Under the pieces are notes generated by a model. It worked only from the letters and a program-made list of their open reading frames with translations. It had not been told where the DNA came from and ran no database searches. Shown one piece after another: positions 11,333-21,052 of a DNA stretch of 64,000 bases. Every line of letters starts with the position of its first letter. Within the stretch, counting starts at the first letter, position 1. The position numbers and the translations under genes were made by a program. This stretch comes from Sphingomonas aliaeris (GTDB taxonomy: Bacteria > Pseudomonadota > Alphaproteobacteria > Sphingomonadales > Sphingomonadaceae), in NCBI RefSeq assembly GCF_016743815.1, contig NZ_CP061035.1:312501-376500 (forward strand). Direction: 5' to 3'.

Positions 11333-13323
11333 TTACTTCTGGTCCGGCGCGCGTGCGCCCTCGACCAGCATCGCGATCGCGTCGTCGAGCGAAAGGAATT
11401 GCTGGCGTTCGCTGCCCAACTGGCGGAGGGCGACGGTGCCTTCCTCCGCTTCGCGCTTGCCAACGACGAGCAGATTGGGAACCTTGGCCAGCGAGTGTTC
11501 GCGCACCTTGTAGTTGATCTTCTCGTTCCGGAGATCGGTTTCCACGCGCAGCCCGGCGGCACGCAGCTTCTCCGTGACCTCGTTCGCATAATCATCCGCG
11601 TCCGACACGATCGTCGCGACGACCGCTTGAACCGGCGACAGCCAGAGCGGGAAGCGCCCCGCATGATGTTCGATCAGGATGCCGATAAAGCGTTCGAACG
11701 TACCTAGGATGGCGCGGTGGAGCATTACCGGGCGGTGGCGTTCGCCGTCCGCACCGACATAGGAGGCGTCGAGCCGGTCGGGAAGGACGCGATCGGATTG
11801 GATCGTGCCGACCTGCCAGGTACGGCCGATCGCGTCGGTCAGATGGAATTCCAGCTTCGGCGCATAGAAGGCGCCTTCGCCGGGCAGTTCCTCGAACTTC
11901 GCCTTGATCGGTTCGCTGAGGTTGGAGAGCAAAACGGCCTGACGCAGTTCGTCCTCCGCCTTGTCCCACATGTCGTCCGAGCCGAAGCGCTTGTCGGGGC
12001 GCAGCGCGAGCTTCACAGCGTAATCCTCGAATCCCAGATCCTTGTAGACCGAGTCGAGCAGTTCGCAGAACTTCTGCACTTCCTCGATCAACTGATCCTC
12101 GCGGACGAAGATATGCGCATCGTCCTGCGTGAACTGGCGGACGCGCATGATGCCGTGCAGCGCGCCGTGCGGCTCGTTGCGGTGGCAGCAGCCGAATTCG
12201 GCCATGCGCATCGGCAGGTCGCGATACGATTTGATCCCCTGACGGAAGATCAGGACGTGCGCGGGGCAGTTCATCGGCTTGAGCGCCATCAGGTCGGCGG
12301 TGCCGCTGAAGATCGCCGCATCGTCTTCCGTCCCGGAATCTCGTCCGGCACGACGAACATGTTCTCGCGATATTTGCCCCAGTGTCCGGATTGCTCCCAC
12401 TGACGCGCGTCCATCAATTGCGGCGTCTTCACCTCGACATAGCCGGCGGCATCGAGACGCCGCCGCATATAGGCCTCGAGCTGGCGCCAGAGCAGGAAGC
12501 CCTTGGGGTGCCAGAAGACAGAGCCTTGCGCTTCGGACTGGAGATGGAACAGGTCCATTTCCTGCCCGATCTTGCGATGATCGCGCTTCGCCGCTTCTTC
12601 CAGCCGGAAGAGATGCTGGTCGAGCTGCTTCTTGTTGAGCCACGCCGTGCCGTAGATGCGGCTGAGCATCGCATTGTTCTGATCACCGCGCCAATAGGCG
12701 CCGGAGACGCGCGTCAGCTTGAATGCATCGGACGCGAGCTTGCCGGTCGAGACCATGTGCGGGCCACGGCACATGTCGAGCCACTGGCCCTGGCGATAGA
12801 TCGTCAGTTCCTCGCCATCCGGAAGCTCGGCCGCCCATTCGGCCTTGAACGTCTCGCCCTGTGTCCGCCACGTCTCGATCAGTTGTTCGCGGCTCCATAC
12901 CTCGCGCACGAACGGTTCGTTCTTCGCGATGATACGGCGCATCTCCGCTTCGATCGCCGGAAGATCCTCGTCGGTGAACGGGCGGTCTTTTGGCGCGAAG
13001 TCGTAATAAAATCCGTCGTCGGTCGCCGGACCGAACGTGATCTGCGTGCCGGGGAAAAGGTGCTGCACGGCCTCCGCCATGACATGCGCGAAATCGTGCC
13101 GCGCGAGTTCCAGCGCGTCCTTTTCGTCCTTCGCGGTAACCAAAGCGAGCTGCGCGTCGCCATCGAAGGGGCGCATGATGTCGCGGAGTTCGCCGTCCAC
13201 GCGCGCCGCGATGGCGGCCTTTGCGAGACCGGGGCCGATCGCCGCCGCAATGTCCGCCGGGGTCGATCCGGGTGCGACTTCCCGCACGGAGCCGTCTGGA
13301 AGCGTGATCGAATACATGTTCAT
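11333..13323 (-). CDS. thrS: Threonyl-tRNA synthetase, one-base frameshift
   Basis: Class II synthetase charging tRNA-Thr. Start at 13323 ([19 protein letters not shown] domain). The editing domain has [17 protein letters not shown] with its HxxxH-type site, then the catalytic core with [12 protein letters not shown], the motif 2 region [30 protein letters not shown], and motif 3 near [18 protein letters not shown]. The C-terminal anticodon-binding domain ends with an [17 protein letters not shown] segment. The frame breaks at the C run 12332-12334 between VPDEIPG and [10 protein letters not shown]; one more C restores a continuous 663-residue enzyme. As thrS is essential and no second copy is visible, this is most easily explained as a sequencing error. 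Confidence 0.94.
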
Positions 13324-13574
13324 CGGTCGAGAATCCTGTCGAGTGCGGCGCCTATGCACCGGAAGGCGGCCGGAGTGAAGCGGTCAGGAAACGGGATGGG
13401 AGCGGCCGTGTCTCTCACCCGTTCCCGGGTGGAGCGTTCGGCCGTGCGTCCTCAGTCGCGCGTGCCGAACTCCCCCGGAAGACCGGGGTGGTGGTAGTCG
13501 GCACGGGGCAGCGGCTGGACATGACGGTGATATAGCGCATCGCCGGGCGTTTCACCAGCGGCGACGAAGCGGGA

Positions 13575-13988
13575 TCAGGCCGCGAGCAGCAGGGCCCCAT
13601 CGGGCGATGCGAGCAATTGTTTGATCGCCACGATGTGCCGACGCACGCGGCCGTTAAACCCTTCGACCCCCGCATGGACGGCGTCATAGTCGAGGATGAC
13701 ATCGTGCGCTGCCAGGGCCTTCACGCCGACCCGAAGATCCTCGGTCAGCGAGATGCATTCCGACTTCAGGATGCAGACCTGTTTCCGGACACGATCGTCG
13801 CCGCTGGCCATCATCGGTTCGAAGATCTCGCGGTGGACGAACAGATGGTACGACCCGATCAGCAAGGCGGCTTCGGTGCACATCGCCTTTACGCGATCGC
13901 CCTTCGCAGGATCGCGTTGCGACAGGATTTCGTCGCCTCCGGCCATCGAAGCCTCGATTCGGTCGAGATAGTCCTGAAGCAGGCGCAC
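13575..13988 (-). CDS. Small helical hypothetical protein
   Basis: About 137 residues, predicted all-helical, with no signal peptide. It contains LLIGSYHLFVHREIFEPMM and, near the end, RRHIVAIKQLL. The His/Glu spacing recalls hemerythrin-like four-helix proteins, but I cannot confirm the full iron-ligand set. Transcribed away from the LD-carboxypeptidase gene in the same direction, with about 90 bp between them. The ORF has alphaproteobacterial codon use and is likely real; its function is not recognised. The 13324-13574 stretch upstream of thrS shows no supported gene. Confidence 0.6.
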   Translation of the reverse strand: MRLLQDYLDRIEASMAGGDEILSQRDPAKGDRVKAMCTEAALLIGSYHLFVHREIFEPMMASGDDRVRKQVCILKSECISLTEDLRVGVKALAAHDVILDYDAVHAGVEGFNGRVRRHIVAIKQLLASPDGALLLAA

Positions 13989-14081
13989 TCGGGATTCCCC
14001 TTTCGCTCACTGACTTACGCAGAATGTTTTACGAAATACTTCGGCTGTTCGTGAAAAGCGGTCGGGCTTTACGAAACGTTT

Positions 14082-14900
14082 TCAGACATGGCCGAACGGG
14101 ACGACTTTGTTCGCGGCGTCATGCCCGATATCGGCGCGACCCAGATACGGGACTTTCATTTCCGCGCACCAGCGGACGATCATCGCCTCCAGCGCCTCGC
14201 CCCATGGCGGATCGTTGGGCTGGATATCGCTGACGCGGCCGAGCCGAACGCCGGCTATCCCTTTGAGCTGCATCGCATTCGCCATCGTGAACAGCATGCG
14301 ATCGACGGCATAGAGCGGTTCGGAAACCTCCTCGATCATCAGAACGTGATCGGTCAGGTCGGGCAGCCATTGCGATCCGATCAGCGCCGCGAGGATCGAC
14401 AGGTTGAAGGCGGCGGCAGGGTGCTTGCCGATACTGGGTTCCAGCCCGCGCGGATCGCGGCCCAGTATCCAGCCGAGCGCGCGCGTGACCGTCGCGTCGC
14501 CGCCACTCCGTTGAATGTCGGAGACCATCGGGCCGTGCGCCGGCCGGCCGATGCGCCGCGCGTAGAGCGCGCCGAGCAGGAACCCCATGTCGGAATAGCC
14601 GACCCAGCTTTTCGCGGCAGCGGCCGGGCCGAGATTGGGGATCACCGCCTCGAGGATCCGGTTCGATCCATAGCCGCCGCGCGCGAACCACAGCGCACCG
14701 AACGCAGCATCATTGGCGAATTCCAGGAATGCGGCGGCGCGCATCGCGTCAGACCCGGCGAAGTGCCCGCCATCGGTCGCGAAGCATTGCGGGTGGAAGA
14801 CGAGATCGACGTCGGGATAGGCGATCGCGGTGAAGGCGGTGGCGCGAGCGGCGATCTGCTGCGTGATCGCCTTGGCCGGAGCTACGATACCGATCTTCAT
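14082..14900 (-). CDS. ldcA: LD-carboxypeptidase (peptidase family S66, LdcA-like)
   Basis: Cytoplasmic serine peptidase that removes the terminal D-Ala from murein tetrapeptides during cell-wall recycling. 272 residues, starting MKIGIVAPAKAITQQIAARA. The nucleophile elbow region is ALWFARGGYGSNRIL (typical S66 pattern GGYG; the usual Ser follows), with GYSDMGFLLGALY and the C-terminal MIEEVSEPLYAVDRML carrying the conserved Glu. It is divergent from the Mpl-type ligase gene 89 bp away. That fits the pathway, since LdcA makes the tripeptide that Mpl reuses. The short length compared with E. coli LdcA (about 300) is within family range. Confidence 0.85.
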   Translation of the reverse strand: MKIGIVAPAKAITQQIAARATAFTAIAYPDVDLVFHPQCFATDGGHFAGSDAMRAAAFLEFANDAAFGALWFARGGYGSNRILEAVIPNLGPAAAAKSWVGYSDMGFLLGALYARRIGRPAHGPMVSDIQRSGGDATVTRALGWILGRDPRGLEPSIGKHPAAAFNLSILAALIGSQWLPDLTDHVLMIEEVSEPLYAVDRMLFTMANAMQLKGIAGVRLGRVSDIQPNDPPWGEALEAMIVRWCAEMKVPYLGRADIGHDAANKVVPFGHV

Positions 14901-14989
14901 TGCTACGTTCCGCCCTGACATTGCGCGAGGACATGGCGCGAGGTGCCGCCCCTTGCCCCGTTCACTGAATCTCGCGATAGCGCGCGACT

Positions 14990-16396
14990 ATGGCGAACGG
15001 CAAATCCTACTTCTTCGTGGGCGTCGGCGGCAGCGGGATGATGCCGTTGGCGATGATCCTGGCCGGACGCGGCGCAACCGTCGCGGGGTCGGACCGGACG
15101 TTGGACGCCGCACGCCTGCCGGCGAAGTTCGACGATCTGAAGGCGAAGGGCGTCGCGCTGTTCCCGCAGGACGGCAGCGGTATCACAAGCGCGGACCAGA
15201 TCGTCGTCGCATCGGCTGCGGTCGAGGCGACGGTGGCGGACATCGTCGCGGCGGAGCGGGTCGGGGCCGAGCGTATGTCGCGGGCCGAATTGCTCAGCAG
15301 CCTGTTCAACGCGAGCGTGCAGCCGATCGGGGTGGCGGGGACGAGCGGCAAATCCACCGTAACGGGGATGATCGGGTGGATCCTCCACGCGCTGGAACGC
15401 GATCCGACGGTGATGAACGGCGCGGTGATGAAGAATTTCGCACGGCCCGATGCGCCGTTCGCCAGCGCATTGGTCGGCGGCGGGGATGCGTTCGTCAGCG
15501 AGGTGGACGAAAGCGACGGATCGATCGCGCTGTACCGGCCGAAGATCGCGGTGCTGAACAATATCAGCCTGGACCACAAGTCGCTGGAGGAACTGCGCGA
15601 CCTGTTCGGCACGTTCGCGGCGAAGGCGGTGACGACGGTGGTCAATATCGGCGATGCGGAATCCGCTGCGCTGGCGATGACGATGCCGCGCGACCGGATA
15701 GTGACCTTCGCGGTCGATGACGATGCCGACCTGCGGGCGGATCGGTTGGTGCCCGAGCCCTTTGCGATCGCGTTCGACCTGGTAGTGGACGGGGTGCGCC
15801 ATCCCGTCCGGCTATCGGTGCCGGGGCGGCACAACGTGTCGAATGCGTTGGCAGCGCTCGGCGCGGTCAAGGCCGCGGGGGTGCCGCTGGACGACGCGAT
15901 CCGTGCGATCGAGGGGTTTAGCGGGCTGAAGCGCCGGTTCGAACTGGTCGGCGAACGGAGCGGCGTGTCGGTGATCGACGATTTCGGGCATAATCCGGAC
16001 AAGATCGCCGCGACGCTCGACACGCTGCATGCCTTTCCGGGGCGGTTGCTGATCCTGTTCCAGCCGCATGGATATGGGCCGTTGAAGGTGATGCGGCGCG
16101 AACTGGTCGAGATGTTCGCGGCGAAGCTCGGGCCCGATGACGTGCTGGTCTTGCCCGATCCGGTCTATCAGGGCGGCACCGTATCGCGCGACGTGACCAG
16201 CGCGGATATCATCGCCGAAATCGCGGTAACGGGGCGCACGGCGCGGCATATCCCCGAGCGGGCCGCCGCCGCCGCGCATATCGCAGCGCAGGCGAGGGCC
16301 GGCGACCGGATCGTGGTGATGGGCGCGCGCGACGATACGCTGAGCCTGTTGGCGGCCGACATGCTGGCGCAGGTCGGGGCCGTGGCAAACGGCTGA
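14990..16396 (+). CDS. mpl: Mur ligase of the Mpl/MurC type (UDP-MurNAc:tripeptide ligase)
   Basis: ATP-dependent Mur ligase of 468 residues. N-terminal UDP-binding motif [16 protein letters not shown] loop [15 protein letters not shown] (about residues 117-131), EVDESDGSI, and the third-domain [13 protein letters not shown] with the His/Asn typical of the Mur fold. The GTSGKSTV form and the neighbouring LdcA gene favour Mpl, which attaches recycled L-Ala-gamma-D-Glu-meso-Dap to UDP-MurNAc. MurC, which adds L-Ala, is the alternative; the main murC normally sits in the dcw cluster, which is not here. Start ATG 14990 has no strong ribosome site. Confidence 0.8.
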   Translation: MANGKSYFFVGVGGSGMMPLAMILAGRGATVAGSDRTLDAARLPAKFDDLKAKGVALFPQDGSGITSADQIVVASAAVEATVADIVAAERVGAERMSRAELLSSLFNASVQPIGVAGTSGKSTVTGMIGWILHALERDPTVMNGAVMKNFARPDAPFASALVGGGDAFVSEVDESDGSIALYRPKIAVLNNISLDHKSLEELRDLFGTFAAKAVTTVVNIGDAESAALAMTMPRDRIVTFAVDDDADLRADRLVPEPFAIAFDLVVDGVRHPVRLSVPGRHNVSNALAALGAVKAAGVPLDDAIRAIEGFSGLKRRFELVGERSGVSVIDDFGHNPDKIAATLDTLHAFPGRLLILFQPHGYGPLKVMRRELVEMFAAKLGPDDVLVLPDPVYQGGTVSRDVTSADIIAEIAVTGRTARHIPERAAAAAHIAAQARAGDRIVVMGARDDTLSLLAADMLAQVGAVANG

Positions 16397-16453
16397 CATT
16401 CACGCTCGCGTGTGATATGGTATCCTCGATTCTAGCAATATGAGGTCGTTAGC

Positions 16454-16708
16454 ATGTTCCGTCGCCTGTTCCTCGATCACCCCGAATCCATCGGCGAGAG
16501 TTTCGGCGAGCATTTCATGGTGGCGAGCAGCTTTGGCGTGCGGATGATGTGGGGCGGGCTGCGCTGCGCGGCGCATGCCTGGCTGCCCTTCGCTTGGAAG
16601 ACGGCGGGCAGCGATACGGTAGCGAGCCTGCACAAGGAGATGCTCGCCAAGCGCGCGGCGAAGCGGGCGGACCAGACGCAGATGATGACGGTGGAGTACG
16701 TAATCTGA
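16454..16708 (+). CDS. DUF6356 family protein
   Basis: 84 residues: starts MFRRLFLDHPESIGESFGEH and continues FMVASSFGVRMMWGGLRCAAHAWLPF, ending in a charged tail. The HPxSIGESFGEH start and the amphipathic middle match a small protein family common in sphingomonads (DUF6356) of unknown function. The central hydrophobic stretch suggests membrane association. It follows the Mpl gene by 57 bp and may be co-transcribed with it. Confidence 0.75.
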   Translation: MFRRLFLDHPESIGESFGEHFMVASSFGVRMMWGGLRCAAHAWLPFAWKTAGSDTVASLHKEMLAKRAAKRADQTQMMTVEYVI

Positions 16709-17053
16709 TCGCTTGGGGGCTTCCGCCCGCGATTGATTCCTAGAGTGTCGAAGCGCGGCAATAGGCTCGAACGACTGCATGTGCGGGACAGTGGACCCCG
16801 GAACGTGTCGGGGTGACGTCGTCGTCCGGGCTGGTCTTGTCGCTCGAATATGAGCGGCGATCGGGCGTTATCGAATATTCCAGCCCGAAAATTCGATTGT
16901 CTCACAGGCCGATGACCCGCTTCCCGGGTCGTTCACCGCGCGGCAAACTCACTTCATCCTGAAAGGTTCCCTGTTGCACTGCGGCGGGGTTTCCATAGCG
17001 GGCGGGACCTGCTTTTGGACACTCACGAGTTGAGCGGGACCTTGGGGGTTTCA
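16709..17053. other. Intergenic region with a direct repeat before the CHAP gene
   Basis: No gene is supported here. GCGGGACCT occurs twice, at 17002-17010 and 17034-17042, exactly 32 bp apart (about three helical turns) and just upstream of the CHAP start. This could be an activator or repressor site pair. A short GC-rich dispersed-repeat fragment (GGACCCCGGAACGTGTCGGG) lies near 16793. Confidence 0.35.
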
Positions 17054-17626
17054 ATGAATTTTCGGGCTTTGGCAGCGCGATTTGCGCTGGTTTTTTCGTG
17101 CGTCCTGATGACGGCTACGCCTGCTGCGGCGCAGTTCTGGCAGTGCGCGCCTTATGCCCGGACGATCTCGGGCATCGACATTCACGGCAACGCCAACACC
17201 TGGTGGAGCCAGGCCGCCGGTCGCTACGATCGCGGTAACGCGCCGAAGGTCGGTGCAGTGCTGAGCATTCAGTCGAGCGCGCGGATGCGTCTCGGACATG
17301 TCGCGATGGTGTCGAGCGTCGTCAGCGACCGCGAAGTGCGCCTGACGCACGCCAACTGGTCGCGCCGCGGCGGGATCGAGCGGGACGTTCGCGCGATCGA
17401 CGTATCTGCCAAGGGCGACTGGAGCCTGGTGAAGGTCTGGTACGCGAGCAATGGCGATCTCGGCACGACGGCCTATGCCGCGAACGGCTTCATCTACGCG
17501 AACGGCGCGCCGAAGGGTGACGCCCTGCCGACAATAACGATGGCGTCGAACGAGGCGGCCAAGGCTCCGGCAAACGGCGACACTTCGGTCGGTATGCTGT
17601 CGCTGGTGGACCGCGTCGCTTTCTGA
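17054..17626 (+). CDS. Secreted CHAP-domain peptidoglycan hydrolase-like protein
   Basis: 190 residues with a signal peptide (ARFALVFSCVLMTATPAAAQ). Right after it comes FWQCAPYARTISGIDIHGNA with the CHAP catalytic Cys, and LGHVAMVSSVVSDREVRLTHANW with the catalytic His. CHAP amidases/endopeptidases cleave murein peptide bonds, so a role in wall remodelling in the periplasm is inferred. No SH3 or LysM targeting domain is present. The C-terminal 50 residues are low-complexity. I chose the ATG at 17054 because it places the signal peptide at the start; an upstream start at 17015 would bury it. It is convergent with msrB, 6 bp away. Confidence 0.82.
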   Translation: MNFRALAARFALVFSCVLMTATPAAAQFWQCAPYARTISGIDIHGNANTWWSQAAGRYDRGNAPKVGAVLSIQSSARMRLGHVAMVSSVVSDREVRLTHANWSRRGGIERDVRAIDVSAKGDWSLVKVWYASNGDLGTTAYAANGFIYANGAPKGDALPTITMASNEAAKAPANGDTSVGMLSLVDRVAF

Positions 17627-17632
17627 GCCTTG

Positions 17633-18124
17633 CTACGCCTTGGCGGGTCGGAAGGTCATTGCCACGCCGTTCATGCAATAGCGCTTTCCGGTCGGCTTGG
17701 GGCCGTCGTCGAACACGTGGCCGAGATGCCCGCCACAGCGACGGCAATGGACTTCGACGCGGCTGAACCCCAGGGATCCATCGTTCCGTGTGCGAACGGC
17801 GTTCGTCAAAGGCTGCCAGAAACTGGGCCAGCCGGTGCCGCTGTCGAACTTGGTATTCGACGAGAAAGCAGGCAGCGCGCATCCGGCGCAGGCGAAGATT
17901 CCAGCGCGGTGTTCGTCATTGAGCGGGCTGCTGAACGGCCTTTCCGTATCCTCGTGACGCAACACCTTATAGGCGGCGGGCGACAGCTTCGCCTTCCACT
18001 GCGCGTCGCTGAGCGTCAGTTCGAACTTCTCCTGCGCAGCGGTCGCGTCCGAGCAGCCGAACAGCGCAAAGGCGGCGGCGCCGGAGCCTGCCAGGCCAAG
18101 GAACGTGCGTCGATCGTGGATCAT
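17633..18124 (-). CDS. msrB: Peptide-methionine (R)-S-oxide reductase with an export signal
   Basis: Reduces methionine-R-sulfoxide in damaged proteins. 163 residues. Zinc-site cysteines are visible in CAGC and CRRCGGHLGH, and the catalytic Cys in RYCMNGVAMTF. The N-terminus MIHDRRTFLGLAGSGAAAFALFGC combines a Tat-like twin-arginine (DRRTFLG) with a lipobox-like LFGC, so the enzyme is probably an exported lipoprotein acting in the periplasm. That is unlike the usual cytoplasmic MsrB but common in sphingomonads. Conserved GTGWPSFWQP confirms the family. Confidence 0.92.
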   Translation of the reverse strand: MIHDRRTFLGLAGSGAAAFALFGCSDATAAQEKFELTLSDAQWKAKLSPAAYKVLRHEDTERPFSSPLNDEHRAGIFACAGCALPAFSSNTKFDSGTGWPSFWQPLTNAVRTRNDGSLGFSRVEVHCRRCGGHLGHVFDDGPKPTGKRYCMNGVAMTFRPAKA

Positions 18125-18248
18125 TTGAAACTCTATTGTTGCCGTGAACTATATAGGTACGGGGCGGTCGCTTGCGAGATGCACCCCGGCGTGGAGAGGA
18201 ACTTAGATCAATTTCAGGCGCTTACGATACTCACCCCGGAGTATCCCG

Positions 18249-18530
18249 ATGTCTTTCCAGCAGCTTGAGACGCCTATCCCCGTGCATGTTCTGGACAAGG
18301 GCGCCGGATTCGCGATTGCCGTGATCGATTACGGGCAGGAGCATAATCTGATCTGGGTCACCGCGATGAACGAAACCGGCGAGATCTGGTGCGCGCCGAA
18401 CCCGCGCGTGCGGTTGCAAGCGAACTGGACGATGGGCCGGGCAAAGCCGCCTGCGGTCGTCGCCCGGGACGGCGGCGATTGTTCGGGCGGCGCGGATCCG
18501 GTGCGGGTCGAGACGATCAAGCCCAGCTGA
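18249..18530 (+). CDS. Small conserved hypothetical protein
   Basis: 93 residues, MSFQQLETPIPVHVLDKGAG then IDYGQEHNLIWVTAMNETGEIWCAPNPRVRLQANWTMGR. It looks beta-rich with no signal peptide or membrane segment. The ATG at 18249 has GGAG upstream. It is convergent with the P450 gene, 8 bp away. I do not recognise the family. The content resembles phage/GTA-neighbourhood or surface-associated small proteins, but no function can be assigned. Confidence 0.6.
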   Translation: MSFQQLETPIPVHVLDKGAGFAIAVIDYGQEHNLIWVTAMNETGEIWCAPNPRVRLQANWTMGRAKPPAVVARDGGDCSGGADPVRVETIKPS

Positions 18531-18538
18531 AGCGCGTA

Positions 18539-19738
18539 TCAGTAGCGGGAAATCTCCACCGGCAGCTTTTTGTAGCCGTGGACGAAGCAGGCGGCAACGC
18601 GCTCGGGCTCGGCGATTACGTTGACCCGCATCCTGCGCTTCGCCATTTCCTCCAACAACGTCGCGATCTGCAATTCCGCCAGTCGCGCACCGACGCAGCG
18701 GTGGATGCCGTGTCCAAAGGCGAGATGACGGCGCGCGTTCGGGCGATCGACCTGGATGCGATCGGCATCTTCGAACACGCTCTCGTCGCGATTGGCCGAG
18801 AGGTACCACATGATCAATTTGTCGCCCGCGGCGATGTGTTGTCCGTGCAGTTCCATGTCGCGTGTGGAGGTGCGGCGCATGTGCGCGAGCGGCGTCTGCC
18901 AGCGGATGACTTCCTGCACGGTGTTGGGGATCAGCGATGGATCGTTCTCCAACTGCGTGCGGGCGTCGGGGAATTTGTCGAGTCCGTAGGCGATCGCGCT
19001 CATCGTGTTGCGCGTCGTATCGTTGCCGCCGACGATCAGCAGGATGAGGTTGCCGAGGAATTCCAGATGATCCATCTCGCGCATCGCATCCGAGTGGATC
19101 ATCATCGAAATCAGGTCCGGCGTCGGATCCTTGCCGACCTTCGCATCCCACAGCTTCTGGAAATAGGCGCCGCACTCATACATGTGCGTCAGGCGTTCGG
19201 CGCGCAGGGTTTCGCTCTTCACGACCTCGATATCGCCGGCCCAATCGGACCAGAAGGTCAGTTTGCGGCGGTCCTCCCACGGAAAGTCAAACAGGATCGC
19301 AAGCATTTGCGTTGTGAGTTCGATCGACACCGTGTCGACCCAATCAAACGCCTGTCCTACAGGTAGCGAATCTAGTATCTCCCCGGTCCGACGGCGGATG
19401 TTATCCGACATCCGGACCATTTCACTGGGGGTAAAGGCGGGGGCGACGGTGCGGCGCTGGCCGGTGTGTTTGGGGCGGTCCATCGCGATGAACATCGGCA
19501 TCTTCACCGCCGAATGATCCTCGATGAAGTCGGTTATGCTGATGCCGCGGGCAGAGGAATAGGCGTCGGGAAGCGATTCGACTTCGACGATCGGCTTGTA
19601 GCTGGAAATCGACCAATAGGGGCCGAAGTCGCTATCCTCGACCCGGTGGACGGGCGCGGTGGCGCGAAGCTCGCGGAACGGCGCGTGCCACGTATCGTCG
19701 CGGTACAGCTCTGCACGGCTGACATCCAGCGGGTCCAT
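18539..19738 (-). CDS. Cytochrome P450, CYP153-like
   Basis: Haem monooxygenase of 399 residues. I-helix oxygen-activation motif LLIVGGNDTTRNTMS, ExxR in VQEVIRW, and haem-binding loop FGHGIHRCVGARLAE with the axial Cys. The stretches IRWQTPLAHMRRTSTRDMEL and RRHLAFGHGIHRCVG closely resemble CYP153 enzymes, which hydroxylate terminal carbons of alkanes and fatty acids. The exact substrate is inference. No ferredoxin or reductase gene lies next to it, so electron partners must be elsewhere. Confidence 0.88.
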   Translation of the reverse strand: MDPLDVSRAELYRDDTWHAPFRELRATAPVHRVEDSDFGPYWSISSYKPIVEVESLPDAYSSARGISITDFIEDHSAVKMPMFIAMDRPKHTGQRRTVAPAFTPSEMVRMSDNIRRRTGEILDSLPVGQAFDWVDTVSIELTTQMLAILFDFPWEDRRKLTFWSDWAGDIEVVKSETLRAERLTHMYECGAYFQKLWDAKVGKDPTPDLISMMIHSDAMREMDHLEFLGNLILLIVGGNDTTRNTMSAIAYGLDKFPDARTQLENDPSLIPNTVQEVIRWQTPLAHMRRTSTRDMELHGQHIAAGDKLIMWYLSANRDESVFEDADRIQVDRPNARRHLAFGHGIHRCVGARLAELQIATLLEEMAKRRMRVNVIAEPERVAACFVHGYKKLPVEISRY

Positions 19739-19798
19739 TATGCCTCTCCCTTATTTTGGGAGAGTGGAGCGGTAACTTACACGGCGGTCAATAGCATT

Positions 19799-21052
19799 TT
19801 ACGCGGTCGCACGCCGGCGGAACAGTGAAAGGAGGTTCATCTTGCCGCTGCCCGATTGCAGCACTCCGCGACGGAAAGCGCGCGCCCCGAGCGTGATCGT
19901 AATGCCGACCCAGATCATCTGCCAGGCGAGCGCGAGCAGGTGCGGCCAGATTTCAGGCCGGTTGGCTGCGCGCGCCGCCATAGCGAAGGGCGACGAGAAG
20001 GGGAACCATTCGGCGAACGTCGCGACGGGCGTGCCGGGGCGCGACGCGGCGACGGAGGCAAGCCCGAACATCGCCACCTGCACGATGGTGATCGGCAGCG
20101 ACAGCATCTGGATCTCGCGCATCGTCGAGGCTTGCGCGCCGACGCTGAGGAAGACGGCGCCTAGGAGGAGGTAGGCCATGGTGAAGTAGGCGAAGAACAA
20201 GAGGGTGAAGGCGGGCATGCCGATGGCGGGGCCGATATTGGCGAGACCGGCGGCCATTCCGGCGGGCATGAGCGTCGTCACCTGGCTGACCAGCGTGCCC
20301 CAGAAGGCGACGAACAACACCGCGACGCCGAACATGCCGAGCAACTTGCCGAGGAAGACGGATTCGAGCGGCACCGCGGCGGCCAGCACCTCGATCACCT
20401 TGTTGCTGCGTTCCTCGGCCATCGTGCCTACCGCTTGACCGGCGAGGAGAAGGGTTAGGAAAAAGATGCCGAAGACGGTGAAGAAGGCGGCCTGGTTCTT
20501 GCCGCCGATCGAGGCCTTTGCGCGGACGACTGAGGTCTTGGTCGCGCGGCTGAGCGGGGCTGCGCCGCCGGTGATGTCCGCGCGCACCGTCTGTTCGGCG
20601 AGTTCGGCGAGATAGTCCGCGGTGCGATAGCCTTGTGCGCCGTAGAGGATCGTCGGGGTCTTAAGCGGACCGTAGAGCACCGCGGCGACGTCATAATCCT
20701 TCGCCTGCAATTCGGCGCGCGCGCGGGCGGCGGGATCGGCGTCCGGTGCCTGCGTGACGAGTTCCGGCGGACGTTCGTCGCGGCCGCGGAAGATCTGGCG
20801 GAGGCGCTTGTCCGCCGCCTTCATCGTCGCCGCCTCGCCCGCGGGAACGATCGCGACGATGCGCGTCTTGCTGTCCGACCCCGAAGCGACGGTCGCCGCA
20901 CCGAGCCCGCCGATCGCGCCGAAAGAGCCCATGATGAGCGGCGCGAACAGGAAGATCAGGAAGGTCGGGGTGAAGACCGTGGCGATGAAATCGCGGCGTG
21001 CGATCGTCAGCGTCTGGCGGATCAGGCGGCGGGTGTTGCCGGTAGAGGTCAT
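19799..21052 (-). CDS. natB: ABC-2 type transporter permease (NatB-like)
   Basis: Integral membrane subunit of an ABC exporter, 417 residues. The N-terminal hydrophobic anchor is RRDFIATVFTPTFLIFLFAPLIMGSF. A large extracytoplasmic domain of about 130 residues follows, then five or more C-terminal membrane helices (FFTVFGIFFLTLLLAGQAVGTMAEE, AVLFVAFWGTLVSQ and others). The MAEERSNKVIEVL segment is typical of NatB/YhaP permeases. Its ATG overlaps the stop of the ATPase gene (ATGA, 21049-21052), so translation is coupled. NatAB systems export sodium; the substrate here is not provable. Confidence 0.82.
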   Translation of the reverse strand: MTSTGNTRRLIRQTLTIARRDFIATVFTPTFLIFLFAPLIMGSFGAIGGLGAATVASGSDSKTRIVAIVPAGEAATMKAADKRLRQIFRGRDERPPELVTQAPDADPAARARAELQAKDYDVAAVLYGPLKTPTILYGAQGYRTADYLAELAEQTVRADITGGAAPLSRATKTSVVRAKASIGGKNQAAFFTVFGIFFLTLLLAGQAVGTMAEERSNKVIEVLAAAVPLESVFLGKLLGMFGVAVLFVAFWGTLVSQVTTLMPAGMAAGLANIGPAIGMPAFTLLFFAYFTMAYLLLGAVFLSVGAQASTMREIQMLSLPITIVQVAMFGLASVAASRPGTPVATFAEWFPFSSPFAMAARAANRPEIWPHLLALAWQMIWVGITITLGARAFRRGVLQSGSGKMNLLSLFRRRATA

